Shown one piece after another: positions 28,147 to 35,449 of a stretch of DNA of 43,005 nucleotides. The stretch's first letter is position 1, and every line of letters begins with the position of its first letter. Under the pieces are notes generated by a model, which saw nothing but the letters and a program-made list of their open reading frames with translations, made no database searches and was not told the origin of the DNA. Both the position numbers and the translations under genes were made by a program. The DNA is from an uncultured Propionivibrio sp. Its GTDB lineage: Bacteria > Pseudomonadota > Gammaproteobacteria > Burkholderiales > Rhodocyclaceae. Where the stretch lies: NCBI GenBank assembly GCA_937923255.1, contig CALAIL010000031.1:1-43005 (forward strand), in the 5' to 3' direction.

Positions 28147-30477
28147 CTAAAGGGTTTCATCCAGCAGATAGTGCTGTGCGATCCATGCCTGGCCGAGTGC
28201 CAGATTGCCGTCGTTGGGCGGCGCGCGGCGCGCTTCCAGCGTTTGCAGGCCGCATTCGCCGATGCGAAAACGCAATTCCCGGGCAAAAGAGCGGTTTTGC
28301 AGGCATCTGCCGCTGAGGGCAACGCGGCTGTTTGCCGGCAGCAGCTTGTGCAGCCAGTCCGCCAGCGCGGCCGCCGTCGTCGCAAAGTACAGCGCCGCGC
28401 CGCGCCGCGCATCCGATTCCGAACGCAGGTGCAGAAACAGCGGGGAGAAATCAAGCTGTCCTTCCGCCGTGATCCGCCAGCCGCTGGCTAGCGGCTCGAT
28501 TGTGCCGAAGTTCTCGGCGGCGCCTTCCATCAGTAGTTCGGCGTGTGACGGGAAGGCCGATGTCTGCGTCAGCCCGAGGAGCGCGGCCGCTGCATCGAAC
28601 AGGCAGCCGAGACTGCTCGAATCCGCTTTCTCGGCATCGGAATCCAGTTGTGCCGCCAGGCGCGGCGCTTCTGCCTGCGCGGCGAAGCGGCGGGGGATTT
28701 CCATGTTGCAGCCGATATGGTGGAGAACGGCCGCCGCCAGCCGCCACGGTTCATGCGCCGCTTCGCTAGTGCCCGCCAGGCCGATGGGGACAAGGTGCGC
28801 GCGCCGCTCGAAATGCGCGCCGTCGACCCACAATAGCTCACCGCCCCACAATGTCCCGTCGACGCCGGCCTCGCCGCCATCGAGCACCAGGCCGCACATA
28901 GGTTCGTCCAGCTGGTGTTCCGCGAGAACGGCTGCCACGTGGGCATGGTGATGCTGTACTGCAAGCATCGGGATCGCGCGCTGGCGGGCCATATCGCGTA
29001 TCGGCGCATACGAAAAGACATCCCGATGCAGATCGTGGGCAATGAGCATCGGCGATACGTCCAGCATTTTGAGGAGATGCCGGATCGTTTCCTCGAAACC
29101 AGCAAGCGCCGCCGGGTTCGACAGTTCGCCTAAATGCTGGGAGAGAAACGCTTCGTCACCGCGCGTGATGCAGATGGCGTTGCCGGAAGGTCCGCCGACC
29201 GCCAGCACCGACGGGCCGGGGTGCGTCAGCTTGACAGTCGCCGGTGCATGGCCGCGTCCGCGCCGGAACAGTTGCAGGCCGCCCAAGGCCGAATAGGCGA
29301 TGCTGTCGTCGCAGCGCGTCACAATGTCGGCATTGTGTATGAGATAGGCGTCAGCAATGCCCGCCAGCCGTGCCAGCGCCTCGTCGTTGCCGATGACGAT
29401 CGGCTCGTCGGGAGGATTGGCGCTGCTTATCAGCAACGCCAGTTCCTGATCCTGTTCGAGCCAGGCCGTTCCGGCCGGCCGACCGGCGGCCTCGTGAAAA
29501 AGCAGGTAGTGCACCGGCGCAAAGGGCAGAATGACGCCCAGCCGCGGCAGATCGGGCGCAATGCCGGGCAGGCGCTCATCGCATTGCGGCCGCTTGTCGA
29601 GCAGGATGATCGGCCGCTCCGGAGAGGTCAGCCAGCCAGGTTCGCCGACCTTGAACTGCACGTAAGGAATCGCCGAGCGGGAATTGGCGAACATGACCGG
29701 AAAGGGTTTGACAGGGCGATGTTTGCGTTCGCGCAGCCGCGCGACGGCTTCGGCGTTGCGGGCGTCAGCAAAAAGGTGAAACCCGCCCGTGCCCTTGACG
29801 GCGACAATCTCGCCGCGTTGGATGGCTTGCCAGGCATGGGCGATGGCATCGCCGGCGACCTCATTGCCGGAGGCATCGAGAAACCGGAGCTGCGGACCGC
29901 ATTTCGGGCAGCACAGAATTTCCGCATGAGCGCGTCGCCCGTCCAGGCGGCGGTATTCGGCATTGCATTTGCGGCAGGGGGAAAACGGCTTGTAGCTGGT
30001 GTGTTCCCGCTCAAACGGCAGGCTGTTGCATACCGAGTAACGTGAGCCGCAGTGCGCGCAGTCGGTCAGCGCGTAACGCCAGCGGCGGTTTTCCGGATCA
30101 AACATCTCGCTTAGGCAGTCGCGGCAGACGGCGATGTCCGGGCCGATCATCGTTGCGGCGCGCCCGCCCAGACTATCGAGAATGAAGAAATCTTCGGAGA
30201 CCGAGACCGATCCGGCAAAGCGCGAGGTGATGGCATCGATGCGCGCCATGGGCGGCGCATCGTGGCGCAGGCGCTTGATCAGTGACTCGATCTGGTCCGG
30301 CGTGCCGCAGGCTTCGATTTCGACGCCGCGTGGATCAGTGCGCACCCAGCCGGTCAGGCCAAGCGCCTTGGCCAACCGCCAGACGGTGGGGCGGAACCCG
30401 ACCCCCTGGACGATGCCGCTGACGCGGATGCGCTGACAGGTGAGTGACGAAGGCGACGGATGGCGCGTTGTTTGCAC
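28147..30477 (-). CDS. hypF: Carbamoyltransferase HypF
   Basis: 776 aa from a GTG at 30477. This start is preceded by AGGAG at 8 nt and yields a normal HypF length; the ATG at 30576 would add 33 non-family residues. HypF makes the thiocarbamate on HypE that becomes the CN ligands of [NiFe]-hydrogenase. Domains in order: acylphosphatase (RVSGIVQGVGFRPTVWRLA), two zinc fingers (CRDCLSEMFDPENRRWRY to CAHCGSRYSVC, and CRKC to CCPKCGP), YrdC-like (KGTGGFHLFADA, and LISSANPPDEPI), and Kae1-like (VQHHHAHVAAVLAEH, LSGRCLQNRSFARE, PPNDGNLALGQAW). No hydrogenase or other hyp gene is in the window. Confidence 0.95.
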   Translation of the reverse strand: MQTTRHPSPSSLTCQRIRVSGIVQGVGFRPTVWRLAKALGLTGWVRTDPRGVEIEACGTPDQIESLIKRLRHDAPPMARIDAITSRFAGSVSVSEDFFILDSLGGRAATMIGPDIAVCRDCLSEMFDPENRRWRYALTDCAHCGSRYSVCNSLPFEREHTSYKPFSPCRKCNAEYRRLDGRRAHAEILCCPKCGPQLRFLDASGNEVAGDAIAHAWQAIQRGEIVAVKGTGGFHLFADARNAEAVARLRERKHRPVKPFPVMFANSRSAIPYVQFKVGEPGWLTSPERPIILLDKRPQCDERLPGIAPDLPRLGVILPFAPVHYLLFHEAAGRPAGTAWLEQDQELALLISSANPPDEPIVIGNDEALARLAGIADAYLIHNADIVTRCDDSIAYSALGGLQLFRRGRGHAPATVKLTHPGPSVLAVGGPSGNAICITRGDEAFLSQHLGELSNPAALAGFEETIRHLLKMLDVSPMLIAHDLHRDVFSYAPIRDMARQRAIPMLAVQHHHAHVAAVLAEHQLDEPMCGLVLDGGEAGVDGTLWGGELLWVDGAHFERRAHLVPIGLAGTSEAAHEPWRLAAAVLHHIGCNMEIPRRFAAQAEAPRLAAQLDSDAEKADSSSLGCLFDAAAALLGLTQTSAFPSHAELLMEGAAENFGTIEPLASGWRITAEGQLDFSPLFLHLRSESDARRGAALYFATTAAALADWLHKLLPANSRVALSGRCLQNRSFARELRFRIGECGLQTLEARRAPPNDGNLALGQAWIAQHYLLDETL

Positions 30478-30670
30478 GGGGACGACTCCTGAAATCCGTT
30501 GGAGGGTGGGCGGTATGGGCAAAAGCGGAAAAATCCGCTGTCGGCCTTGAGCCGAGGCGGCGCGCCGGTTTTGCACCGACGGTCATGGCCGTCGATTCTA
30601 GCCTAATCCCGGTTTCCCTGATATTGCAGACCGAACCATGCGGTTACGCTCTCGTTATCGGAGCGCCTGG

Positions 30671-30949
30671 TTATCGACAGGGGCTTTGTATCGTTTTGAC
30701 GTCCCCGCAGAAGTGCCTTTCCAGGTGAGCGCTGATGCGTCCCTGAACGATGAGGCACACATTGATCGCAAACACAAAAATGAAGATCGTGTTTTCCGTC
30801 CGGGCTTTTTTGACCGTTTCCCGCAGCGTTTCCTTTCGACGGATGGAAAAAAACAGATGGCGCAGAAAAATGATGCCCAAGCTTATGCAAATCATGAGGC
30901 CGAGCTTGGCAAACTCGACAAAAATCTCACATTGCGGTGGCAGGGTCAT
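30671..30949 (-). CDS. Small two-helix membrane protein ending in Cys-Arg (copy A)
   Basis: 92 aa. Helix 1 (about residues 12-30, FAKLGLMICISLGIIFL) is followed by a strongly basic linker, IRRKETLRETVKKA, a second helix (about 50-65, TIFIFVFAINVCLIV) and a polar tail ending SPCR. It has the same plan, linker style and C-terminal Cys-Arg as the proteins at 32656 and 33233, and exactly the same length as the latter. It lies 45 bp after the DUF2059-like gene on the same strand, with GGAA 8-10 nt upstream of the ATG. Not recognised; immunity or membrane-partner function is a guess from context. Confidence 0.5.
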   Translation of the reverse strand: MTLPPQCEIFVEFAKLGLMICISLGIIFLRHLFFSIRRKETLRETVKKARTENTIFIFVFAINVCLIVQGRISAHLERHFCGDVKTIQSPCR

Positions 30950-30994
30950 ATGAGAATTCCGGGAAAAGGCGGCGTTAACGAGAAGCAGAAAAGC

Positions 30995-31930
30995 TTAAAT
31001 CGGCGGCTGTTCGGGCTGGGCCAGTTTGCCCGCGTCGTAGGCGCACTCCATCATGATCTGGGAGAGAATCGCGGAAGATTCGCGGGTGAAGTCTTTGCCT
31101 TCCGGCGAAAGCGCGAACTGGAGATAGGCGTTCAGTTCTGCTTCCGACAGGTTACGGTAGGCATAGGCCATGCTGCTGAGCATTGTTTGCGACATGGCGC
31201 TGGCAATGGCGAACTGCTGGGACTCCAGATTTTTCTGGATCTCGGCCAGCGTCGGCCGGTTCTGCATTTCAAACTGGCCGGAAAGCAGGGCGGCATTGAC
31301 GGCCATAGCGGTGGAAATAAAGCTTTTGACCGCATTCGGCGTCAATTCCAGCGCCTGGTCGAGCGATTGGTAAAGCGCCAGGCGCGTCGTATTGCCGCCC
31401 AGCTCGGCAATCAGCTTGGCCGCGTTGGCCTGGATTTGGGCAAAAACCTTCGGGTCCTGCCAGCGTTTTTCCCGTTCGACGATGCGTCTGCCCAGCGGCG
31501 AATCCAAAAAGGCCAGAACCTTCGCACCCAGTTCCGGTGGAATTTTTTCGGAAAGGCGCTGGAAGAACATCGCCTTCGTTTTTTCCGGTGCATAGGCCGT
31601 GTCGATGACCGCGTACAGCCTGCGCAACTGCTCGACATCCGGGCGTTTCGGCGCTTTCTTGAGTGCTTCGTCGATGCCCCTCTTCATATTTTCCGGGACG
31701 GCATCCAGGGCGGCGCTGGCGCCTGATTTTTCCATCAGTGCCCGTAGCTGGGTGGATTGTGCATCCGCTGTTGCCGCACGCTCAGCCGTGGTGGCGGGCT
31801 TTGTCCGGACGGCGGATTCCGCACGCGCCGCCGGTGCGTTCAGGCAGCACAGACTGGCCGCAATCCACAGGCCGGCGACCAGCCCAGCGTATTTCGGCAA
31901 ATTTTGCACGTTTGCATCAGTGTGTCGCAT
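30995..31930 (-). CDS. Exported DUF2059-like protein
   Basis: 311 aa from the ATG at 31930, chosen for a perfect AAGGAG at 8 nt; the frame is open further up but without a ribosome site. A Sec signal peptide ends at about residue 37 (CLNAPAARA). The mature protein is helical. Two similar segments, IPPELGAKVLAFLDSPLGRR and LSEAELNAYLQFALSPEGKD, fit the DUF2059 pattern ('E-L-x-x-x-x-x-F-x-x-S-P-x-G-x-x-F'), so it looks like an internal duplication. DUF2059 proteins are periplasmic with unknown function. It lies 62 bp after the C39 peptidase gene in the same direction. Confidence 0.65.
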   Translation of the reverse strand: MRHTDANVQNLPKYAGLVAGLWIAASLCCLNAPAARAESAVRTKPATTAERAATADAQSTQLRALMEKSGASAALDAVPENMKRGIDEALKKAPKRPDVEQLRRLYAVIDTAYAPEKTKAMFFQRLSEKIPPELGAKVLAFLDSPLGRRIVEREKRWQDPKVFAQIQANAAKLIAELGGNTTRLALYQSLDQALELTPNAVKSFISTAMAVNAALLSGQFEMQNRPTLAEIQKNLESQQFAIASAMSQTMLSSMAYAYRNLSEAELNAYLQFALSPEGKDFTRESSAILSQIMMECAYDAGKLAQPEQPPI

Positions 31931-31992
31931 GAGTTTTCTCCTTAAGGTTTTGCAGATTCCATGCGTCTGGTGAAATCCCCCGCCATCTGGAC

Positions 31993-32649
31993 TCATTCGA
32001 TTGCCGACGGCGGCGGAACGATGCCGGCATCGTCGCCGGATACTCGCGAGAATCCTTCGTTTATCGTCACCTTGACGCCGGCGCGCGGCAGCAGCGCGAG
32101 CACTCGCCCCGGATTCTCCGGATCGTCACGGGTGCGCCAGAATTTCTCAAAGCGCGTCCGGCGCAGACGCGTATTGCCCCAGGCCGGGTCGGCCAGCCAG
32201 ACGCCGTGCCGGTCAATGGCGCGTAGTACGGAAAAATGCCCGTCATCCCAGTAATTCAGATAGACGATGAGCGGCCGGCGAAAACGCATCAATCCCTCGT
32301 AATCGAGCGCCAGCCCGACGGGCTTGAAACCGTAGTCTTCCGCAATGCGCGCCAGATCGGTCATGGAATACGCGCTTTTGGGTCCGATCCGGGCGATGAT
32401 CTCCAGTTCGCTGGCCGGCACCCCATAATAATTCGTCAACATATTGACCAGCGATGCCGCGCCGCAGGAAAAATCGAACTGCTGCTTCGCCATGCCGGTA
32501 TAGCGGATTTCGCTCCAGGAGCGCACCGGCATCGAATCGGTAAAACGCCCGAAAGCGTCGATTTCCGCACTGGAGGCACAATTACTCGCTCCGAGGCTCA
32601 ATGCGGCAAGGCAAATGCATAGTCCAAGACGGCCGGGTATCACGCGCAT
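31993..32649 (-). CDS. Sec-exported stand-alone C39-family cysteine peptidase
   Basis: The product has 218 aa. An N-terminal signal peptide (residues 1-28, LGLCICLAALSLGAS, then NCASSAE) places it outside the cytoplasm. The peptidase core is complete: oxyanion Gln56 and catalytic Cys62 in KQQFDFSCGAASLVNML, His138 in DDGHFSVLRAID, and Asp154 in LADPAWG. C39 enzymes cut after double-glycine-type leaders, normally as the cytosolic domain of an ABC exporter; here there is no ABC domain. This resembles FapD of the Fap amyloid system and similar periplasmic C39 proteins. The ATG at 32649 abuts GGAAG, so the GTG at 32643, with better spacing, may be the true start. It begins 6 bp after the stop of the small protein at 32656. 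Confidence 0.82.
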   Translation of the reverse strand: MRVIPGRLGLCICLAALSLGASNCASSAEIDAFGRFTDSMPVRSWSEIRYTGMAKQQFDFSCGAASLVNMLTNYYGVPASELEIIARIGPKSAYSMTDLARIAEDYGFKPVGLALDYEGLMRFRRPLIVYLNYWDDGHFSVLRAIDRHGVWLADPAWGNTRLRRTRFEKFWRTRDDPENPGRVLALLPRAGVKVTINEGFSRVSGDDAGIVPPPSAIE

Positions 32650-32655
32650 CTTCCG

Positions 32656-32874
32656 CTATCGGCAAAAAAGACGCCCCAGCATCGGCGTGACGTGGGGCTG
32701 GGTATTAAAAGCTACCAGGAACGCCAGAATCGATTCAGCGCCGGAGAGCTTCAGCATGTTGCGCCATGGTTTTTTCCTCACTATGGCAATCAGTGCAGCA
32801 GTTATTAAAACAATACCGATACCGACGATTGATGGCATTAAAAATAGACATACAGTATGAAGGGTTACATTCAT
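32656..32874 (-). CDS. Small two-helix membrane protein ending in Cys-Arg (copy B)
   Basis: 72 aa. Helix 1 (about residues 8-32, with IVGIGIVLITAALIAI) is followed by VRKKPWRNMLKLS and a shorter hydrophobic segment (ESILAFLVAFN), ending RLFCR. It shares with copies A and C the TM / basic 'RK-x(3-4)-L-x-x-x-LK' linker / second hydrophobic segment / Cys-Arg end. It directly precedes the C39 peptidase gene and is probably co-transcribed with it. No known family is recognised. Confidence 0.55.
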   Translation of the reverse strand: MNVTLHTVCLFLMPSIVGIGIVLITAALIAIVRKKPWRNMLKLSGAESILAFLVAFNTQPHVTPMLGRLFCR

Positions 32875-33232
32875 AAGTACAGTTCCATTTTTCTATGATT
32901 ACAATATTCAGTATTGAATGCTAAAAGTAAAAGAAACTGGTGTCAAAGGAAATTGAAGTTTTATGAAGCTCATTTGTAGGCTATCAGCTAGCTTATTGCT
33001 AATAATAGACATGCAGTAATAAGTGAAGCTAATACAATACATGATATGAAGTAAAATTCCCAATAGTTTTTGCAATTAAATAAGCACTATAAGCAATATC
33101 TAATATTTCAGACTTTTCCAATGCTGTTTATGCATAGTAGTGTATTTATATCATGTTAATTATTTTTAATAAAGATCAGCAGCCAATGAGTTTGTAACTT
33201 AATAAACATTGGCTGCTGGATATTTTTTTTAA
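32875..33232. other. Very AT-rich spacer with a terminator and a possible decayed small membrane gene
   Basis: 358 bp of conspicuously low GC. Its right end holds the terminator at 33177-33226. On the minus strand, the stretch about 33090-32988 reads YWEFYFISCIVLASLITACL, then LLAIS and a TAG, a membrane-helix-like sequence with no usable start. It may be a broken relative of the neighbouring small proteins. A promoter for the 32874-30671 genes should lie here, but I cannot pick one with confidence. Confidence 0.45.
33177..33226 (-). terminator. Strong bidirectional terminator after the barrel/bacteriocin-like operon
   Basis: CAGCAGCCAATG (33177-33188) and CATTGGCTGCTG (33207-33218) form a perfect 12-bp stem with an 18-nt loop. 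On the plus strand it is followed by a run of eight Ts; on the minus strand by ATCTTTATT. It lies 14 bp past the stop of the gene at 33233 and so ends the minus-strand unit 35032-33233. Confidence 0.82.
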
Positions 33233-33511
33233 TTACCGACAAGTGCGAGCCTCTATTGTTGAGTGTCCACAAAGATAAAAGTCTATTTTTGGACAAAAAA
33301 TACCTTCAATAAATAAAGCAGCTGCCAGTGCAATAATTGGTGTTGCACTATTTATGTTATATTTTAATATTTTACTTAAATGCTCCTTTCGGTATATAAC
33401 AATTAAAAAATTAATAAAAAATAGAATGCAGAAAGCAAGGCATACAATTGTTCCTATTTCAATAAAAAGAGAAATATAGTTACACCAGCTCCAGTTATGA
33501 TTAATATCCAT
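33233..33511 (-). CDS. Small two-helix membrane protein ending in Cys-Arg (copy C)
   Basis: 92 aa from the ATG at 33511, which overlaps the end of the bacteriocin-like gene by 11 bp (coupled translation). Helix 1 covers about residues 12-40 (ISLFIEIGTIVCLAFCILFF), then comes IYRKEHLSKILKYN, a second helix (TPIIALAAALFIEGI) and a tail with FYLCGHS and a final TCR. Four of its Cys could pair in the periplasm. The length (92 aa) and plan equal copy A at 30671. The overlap with a bacteriocin-like gene is the classic place for an immunity protein, which is inference only. Confidence 0.6.
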   Translation of the reverse strand: MDINHNWSWCNYISLFIEIGTIVCLAFCILFFINFLIVIYRKEHLSKILKYNINSATPIIALAAALFIEGIFCPKIDFYLCGHSTIEARTCR

Positions 33512-34055
33512 CGCAAATGTCTTCTTTATCTTTGTCGGTACTTTGCATTGTAATGCATCTATTCTGAACGCGCCCTTCCCATTCATTCCATATTCGCTCT
33601 ATTGTTGATTTTGCTACGCCGGCAGAAAAGGACAACATATATTTAGATGCAATGCCTTCCGCAAGGCCGATCGCTTCTCCACCAAAAAATCCCAATATGG
33701 CTCCACCAGCAATTGCTTTTACTGCATCGATTGTATTAGGTTCTTTTCCAGAGGCTGCAACTTCTCCCATATATTCAAAGAAACCTAAAACGCCACCAAC
33801 TCCAGCGCCGATAGGTCCAGCTTTTCCTTCGGTGTCTGCCATTTCCTGTTGACTGAGATAGGCAAGCGACGCCGGGCGGTTTTGAGGTGCGCTATTGCCC
33901 ATCAGGAAACGGATCTCCTCCTGTGTCAGCGTTTGCGGCGTCATAGCCGAATTTTCTGGGGACAAGGCCAGCGCCGGTGAGGAAGCGCCGAATGCTGCGG
34001 CAAAAAACAGAATGGCAGCGAGGTGCATTTTGGGTGATGTGTTTCGGGCGTTCAT
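33501..34055 (-). CDS. Exported glycine-rich, bacteriocin-like protein with double-glycine-type leader motifs
   Basis: 184 aa; AAAGGAA lies 7 nt before the ATG. Residues 1-30 are a Sec signal peptide (AILFFAAAFGASSPALA). After it come two segments that match the C39 leader pattern L-S-x-x-E-L-x-x-I-x-G-G: LTQEEIRFLMGN (43-54) and LSQQEMADTEGK (67-78). Residues 79-103 (AGPIGAGVGGVLGFFEYMGE) and 114-135 (AIAGGAILGFFGGEAIGLAE) are Gly/Ala-rich with GxxxG spacing, as in pore-forming class II bacteriocins. Two Cys (167, 181) near the end could form a disulfide. A Sec-exported C39 peptidase is encoded 0.9 kb downstream. The product may instead be a glycine-zipper membrane protein or an amyloid subunit. 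Confidence 0.6.
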   Translation of the reverse strand: MNARNTSPKMHLAAILFFAAAFGASSPALALSPENSAMTPQTLTQEEIRFLMGNSAPQNRPASLAYLSQQEMADTEGKAGPIGAGVGGVLGFFEYMGEVAASGKEPNTIDAVKAIAGGAILGFFGGEAIGLAEGIASKYMLSFSAGVAKSTIERIWNEWEGRVQNRCITMQSTDKDKEDICDGY

Positions 34056-34104
34056 GGGTTGTTCCTTTCAGTTGACATACAACGAAAATCGGCATCCGTA
34101 GGGG

Positions 34105-35032
34105 TTACGGACGCCAGGTAAAACCTGCCGATATTTGGCCGGTGTCATTCCCGGCAATACCGGCCTGCGCATCAATGTTCATTACCAACCGGGGAGATAG
34201 GCGATGGGAGTAGCCGAAGGTAAAGGCCGAACTGCTTTTCCACGCGCCTTTGCGGCCATTAACCTTGTCGCCGCTGCTAAAGCTCTGGGCGAATCCGGCG
34301 CGGAAGGTAATTTCCGGATTGACGGCAATGCCAAAAGAACCGGAAAGGCCGACGATATCGCCCGGGTCGTAGGTTTTTCCGCTGCTGCTGCGCACTCCCA
34401 GATAACTGTAGGAGCCGCTTAAGGAAAGGATGACAGGGTCGAACGCCCAGTGGGCGCCTAATCCGACGGCGGCTGTTTTGCCATGCAGCGTGTCGTCGCC
34501 GTTTTTCTCGGCGAGAGCCACATCGGCAAACGCCAGAACGTAGGGTTGATCGAACGGGGAAGAGAGCCGGTAGTCAACGCCGGCCGTTAATTGCCGCCAG
34601 CCGGCATCGTGCTCAGTGCGTGTCACATTGTTGTTTCCGCGTATGACGCTGCGCGATGCGTCGGCACGGATACCGAGGCTGGCATTGAGGCCATTTCGCA
34701 GAGCGTAGCGCAGGCCCATGCGCGTAAAAAATCTATCGCGCCGCCGATCGTCAAGCGTCACGTCCGGCAGGATCAGTGCGTAATTATGCGTGACCGGGAT
34801 GATGACGCTTGAGACATTGACGTTCTTTGAGTCGGACACGGCATAGCCGAGTCCGGCGCTGAGCGTGTAGCGCCCTTTTTTAGGGGCGAAATCTTCGATC
34901 TTGAATGGAGAGTCCGACTCCCTGCGCTCGTCGGCATGTACGGTTCCGGCAAGGGACAGGCATGCTAAGCATAGGGCAGTACCTAGGGAACGGAGATATA
35001 AGAAAGTTTGGGGGGGGGGTAATTAGTAGCAT
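34105..35032 (-). CDS. Outer-membrane beta-barrel protein, frame switched off by a C10 tract
   Basis: The uninterrupted frame runs from about 35018 to 34105; its only conventional start inside is the GTG at 34839, which would lack a signal peptide. Upstream in the same frame are a signal peptide (LYLRSLGTALCLACLSLAGT, then VHA) and the mature start DERRESDSPFKI. The only suitable start, the ATG at 35032, is separated from it by ten Cs and lies one base out of frame. Nine or twelve Cs would give a 308-aa (or 309-aa) preprotein. The mature part is alternating beta strands (TAGVDYRLSSPFDQPYVLAF, AAVGLGAHWAFDPVILSLSG) ending in TGQISAGFTWRP, a barrel-type C-terminus resembling FapF or phenol-degradation MetA-type transporters. 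Confidence 0.75.
35010..35019. repeat. G10/C10 homopolymer in the signal-peptide region of the beta-barrel gene
   Basis: Ten consecutive Gs on the plus strand, Cs in the coding sense, codons 5-8 of the barrel gene. It is the only such tract that I noticed in the window. Positions, frame arithmetic and the lack of any start codon between the tract and the signal peptide make it a slipped-strand switch. Confidence 0.85.
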
Positions 35033-35077
35033 TCTGAAACCATGGACGGGACGGACGGTTACAAAATCAAATAGTAT

Positions 35078-35092
35078 TGAGATTTATTCTCA
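35078..35092. promoter_or_regulatory. Fur-box-like operator
   Basis: TGAGATTTATTCTCA is one base away from the core TGAGAATTATTCTCA of known Fur sites; the palindrome TTGAG...CTCAA extends one base on each side. It overlaps the -10 box of the minus-strand promoter for the beta-barrel gene, the normal placement for Fur repression when iron is plentiful. Confidence 0.65.
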
Positions 35093-35114
35093 AACTTTAG
35101 TAGTTGATTGTCAA
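35086..35114 (-). promoter_or_regulatory. Promoter of the beta-barrel / bacteriocin-like operon
   Basis: On the minus strand a perfect TTGACA (35114-35109), a 17-bp spacer and GAGAAT (35091-35086). The predicted start near 35079 leaves a leader of about 47 nt before the ATG at 35032. Confidence 0.6.
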
Positions 35115-35449
35115 TAGCCTTGATCGTTTTTCGTGCGTTTTGTCCAGTGTGTGCTGTGGCGTATGGAGTGAGAATCCGGATCGTGCTGTTTTGCCATAAT
35201 CTCGGCATATGTTTTTCTGATTACAGGCGCAGTAAGCGGTTGCCGCGACCCGAAGCGAGATTGCGGCTGGAAGTGGGTCTGGGCGGGATTGGTATACACT
35301 CCCCGCATTTCCTGCATTTGTTGGGTGCGTCAGCCGCTTTGCCGCGTCGGCCGTGTCGCTTGAATTGTCCGGTCCATACGGCCCTGTCGTCCGTAGCGGG
35401 CAGTGGCGCGCTTTCGTGATTTCGCTATTTGATTTCTCCGATTTTCCTC

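Larger units (their letters stand above)
35033..35449. other. Divergent control region between the beta-barrel gene and ccmA
   Basis: 417 bp with no gene. The left part carries the Fur-box-like palindrome and minus-strand promoter (35078-35114). The right part, 35115-35449, must hold the ccm promoter, but I see no strong sigma-70 match there. Confidence 0.5.

Noticed and set aside
29134..30045. 303-codon ORF antisense to hypF
   Set aside because: Shadow of the hypF coding frame with no ribosome site or domain.
30638..31726. 362-codon plus-strand ORF opposite the DUF2059-like gene and small protein A
   Set aside because: Composition (Gln/Arg/Phe-rich) is that of an antisense frame; the minus-strand gene has a signal peptide and a perfect ribosome site.
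34105..34839. Treating the beta-barrel gene as complete from the GTG at 34839
   Set aside because: That start has no ribosome site and removes the signal peptide and first strand, which are encoded in frame just upstream.
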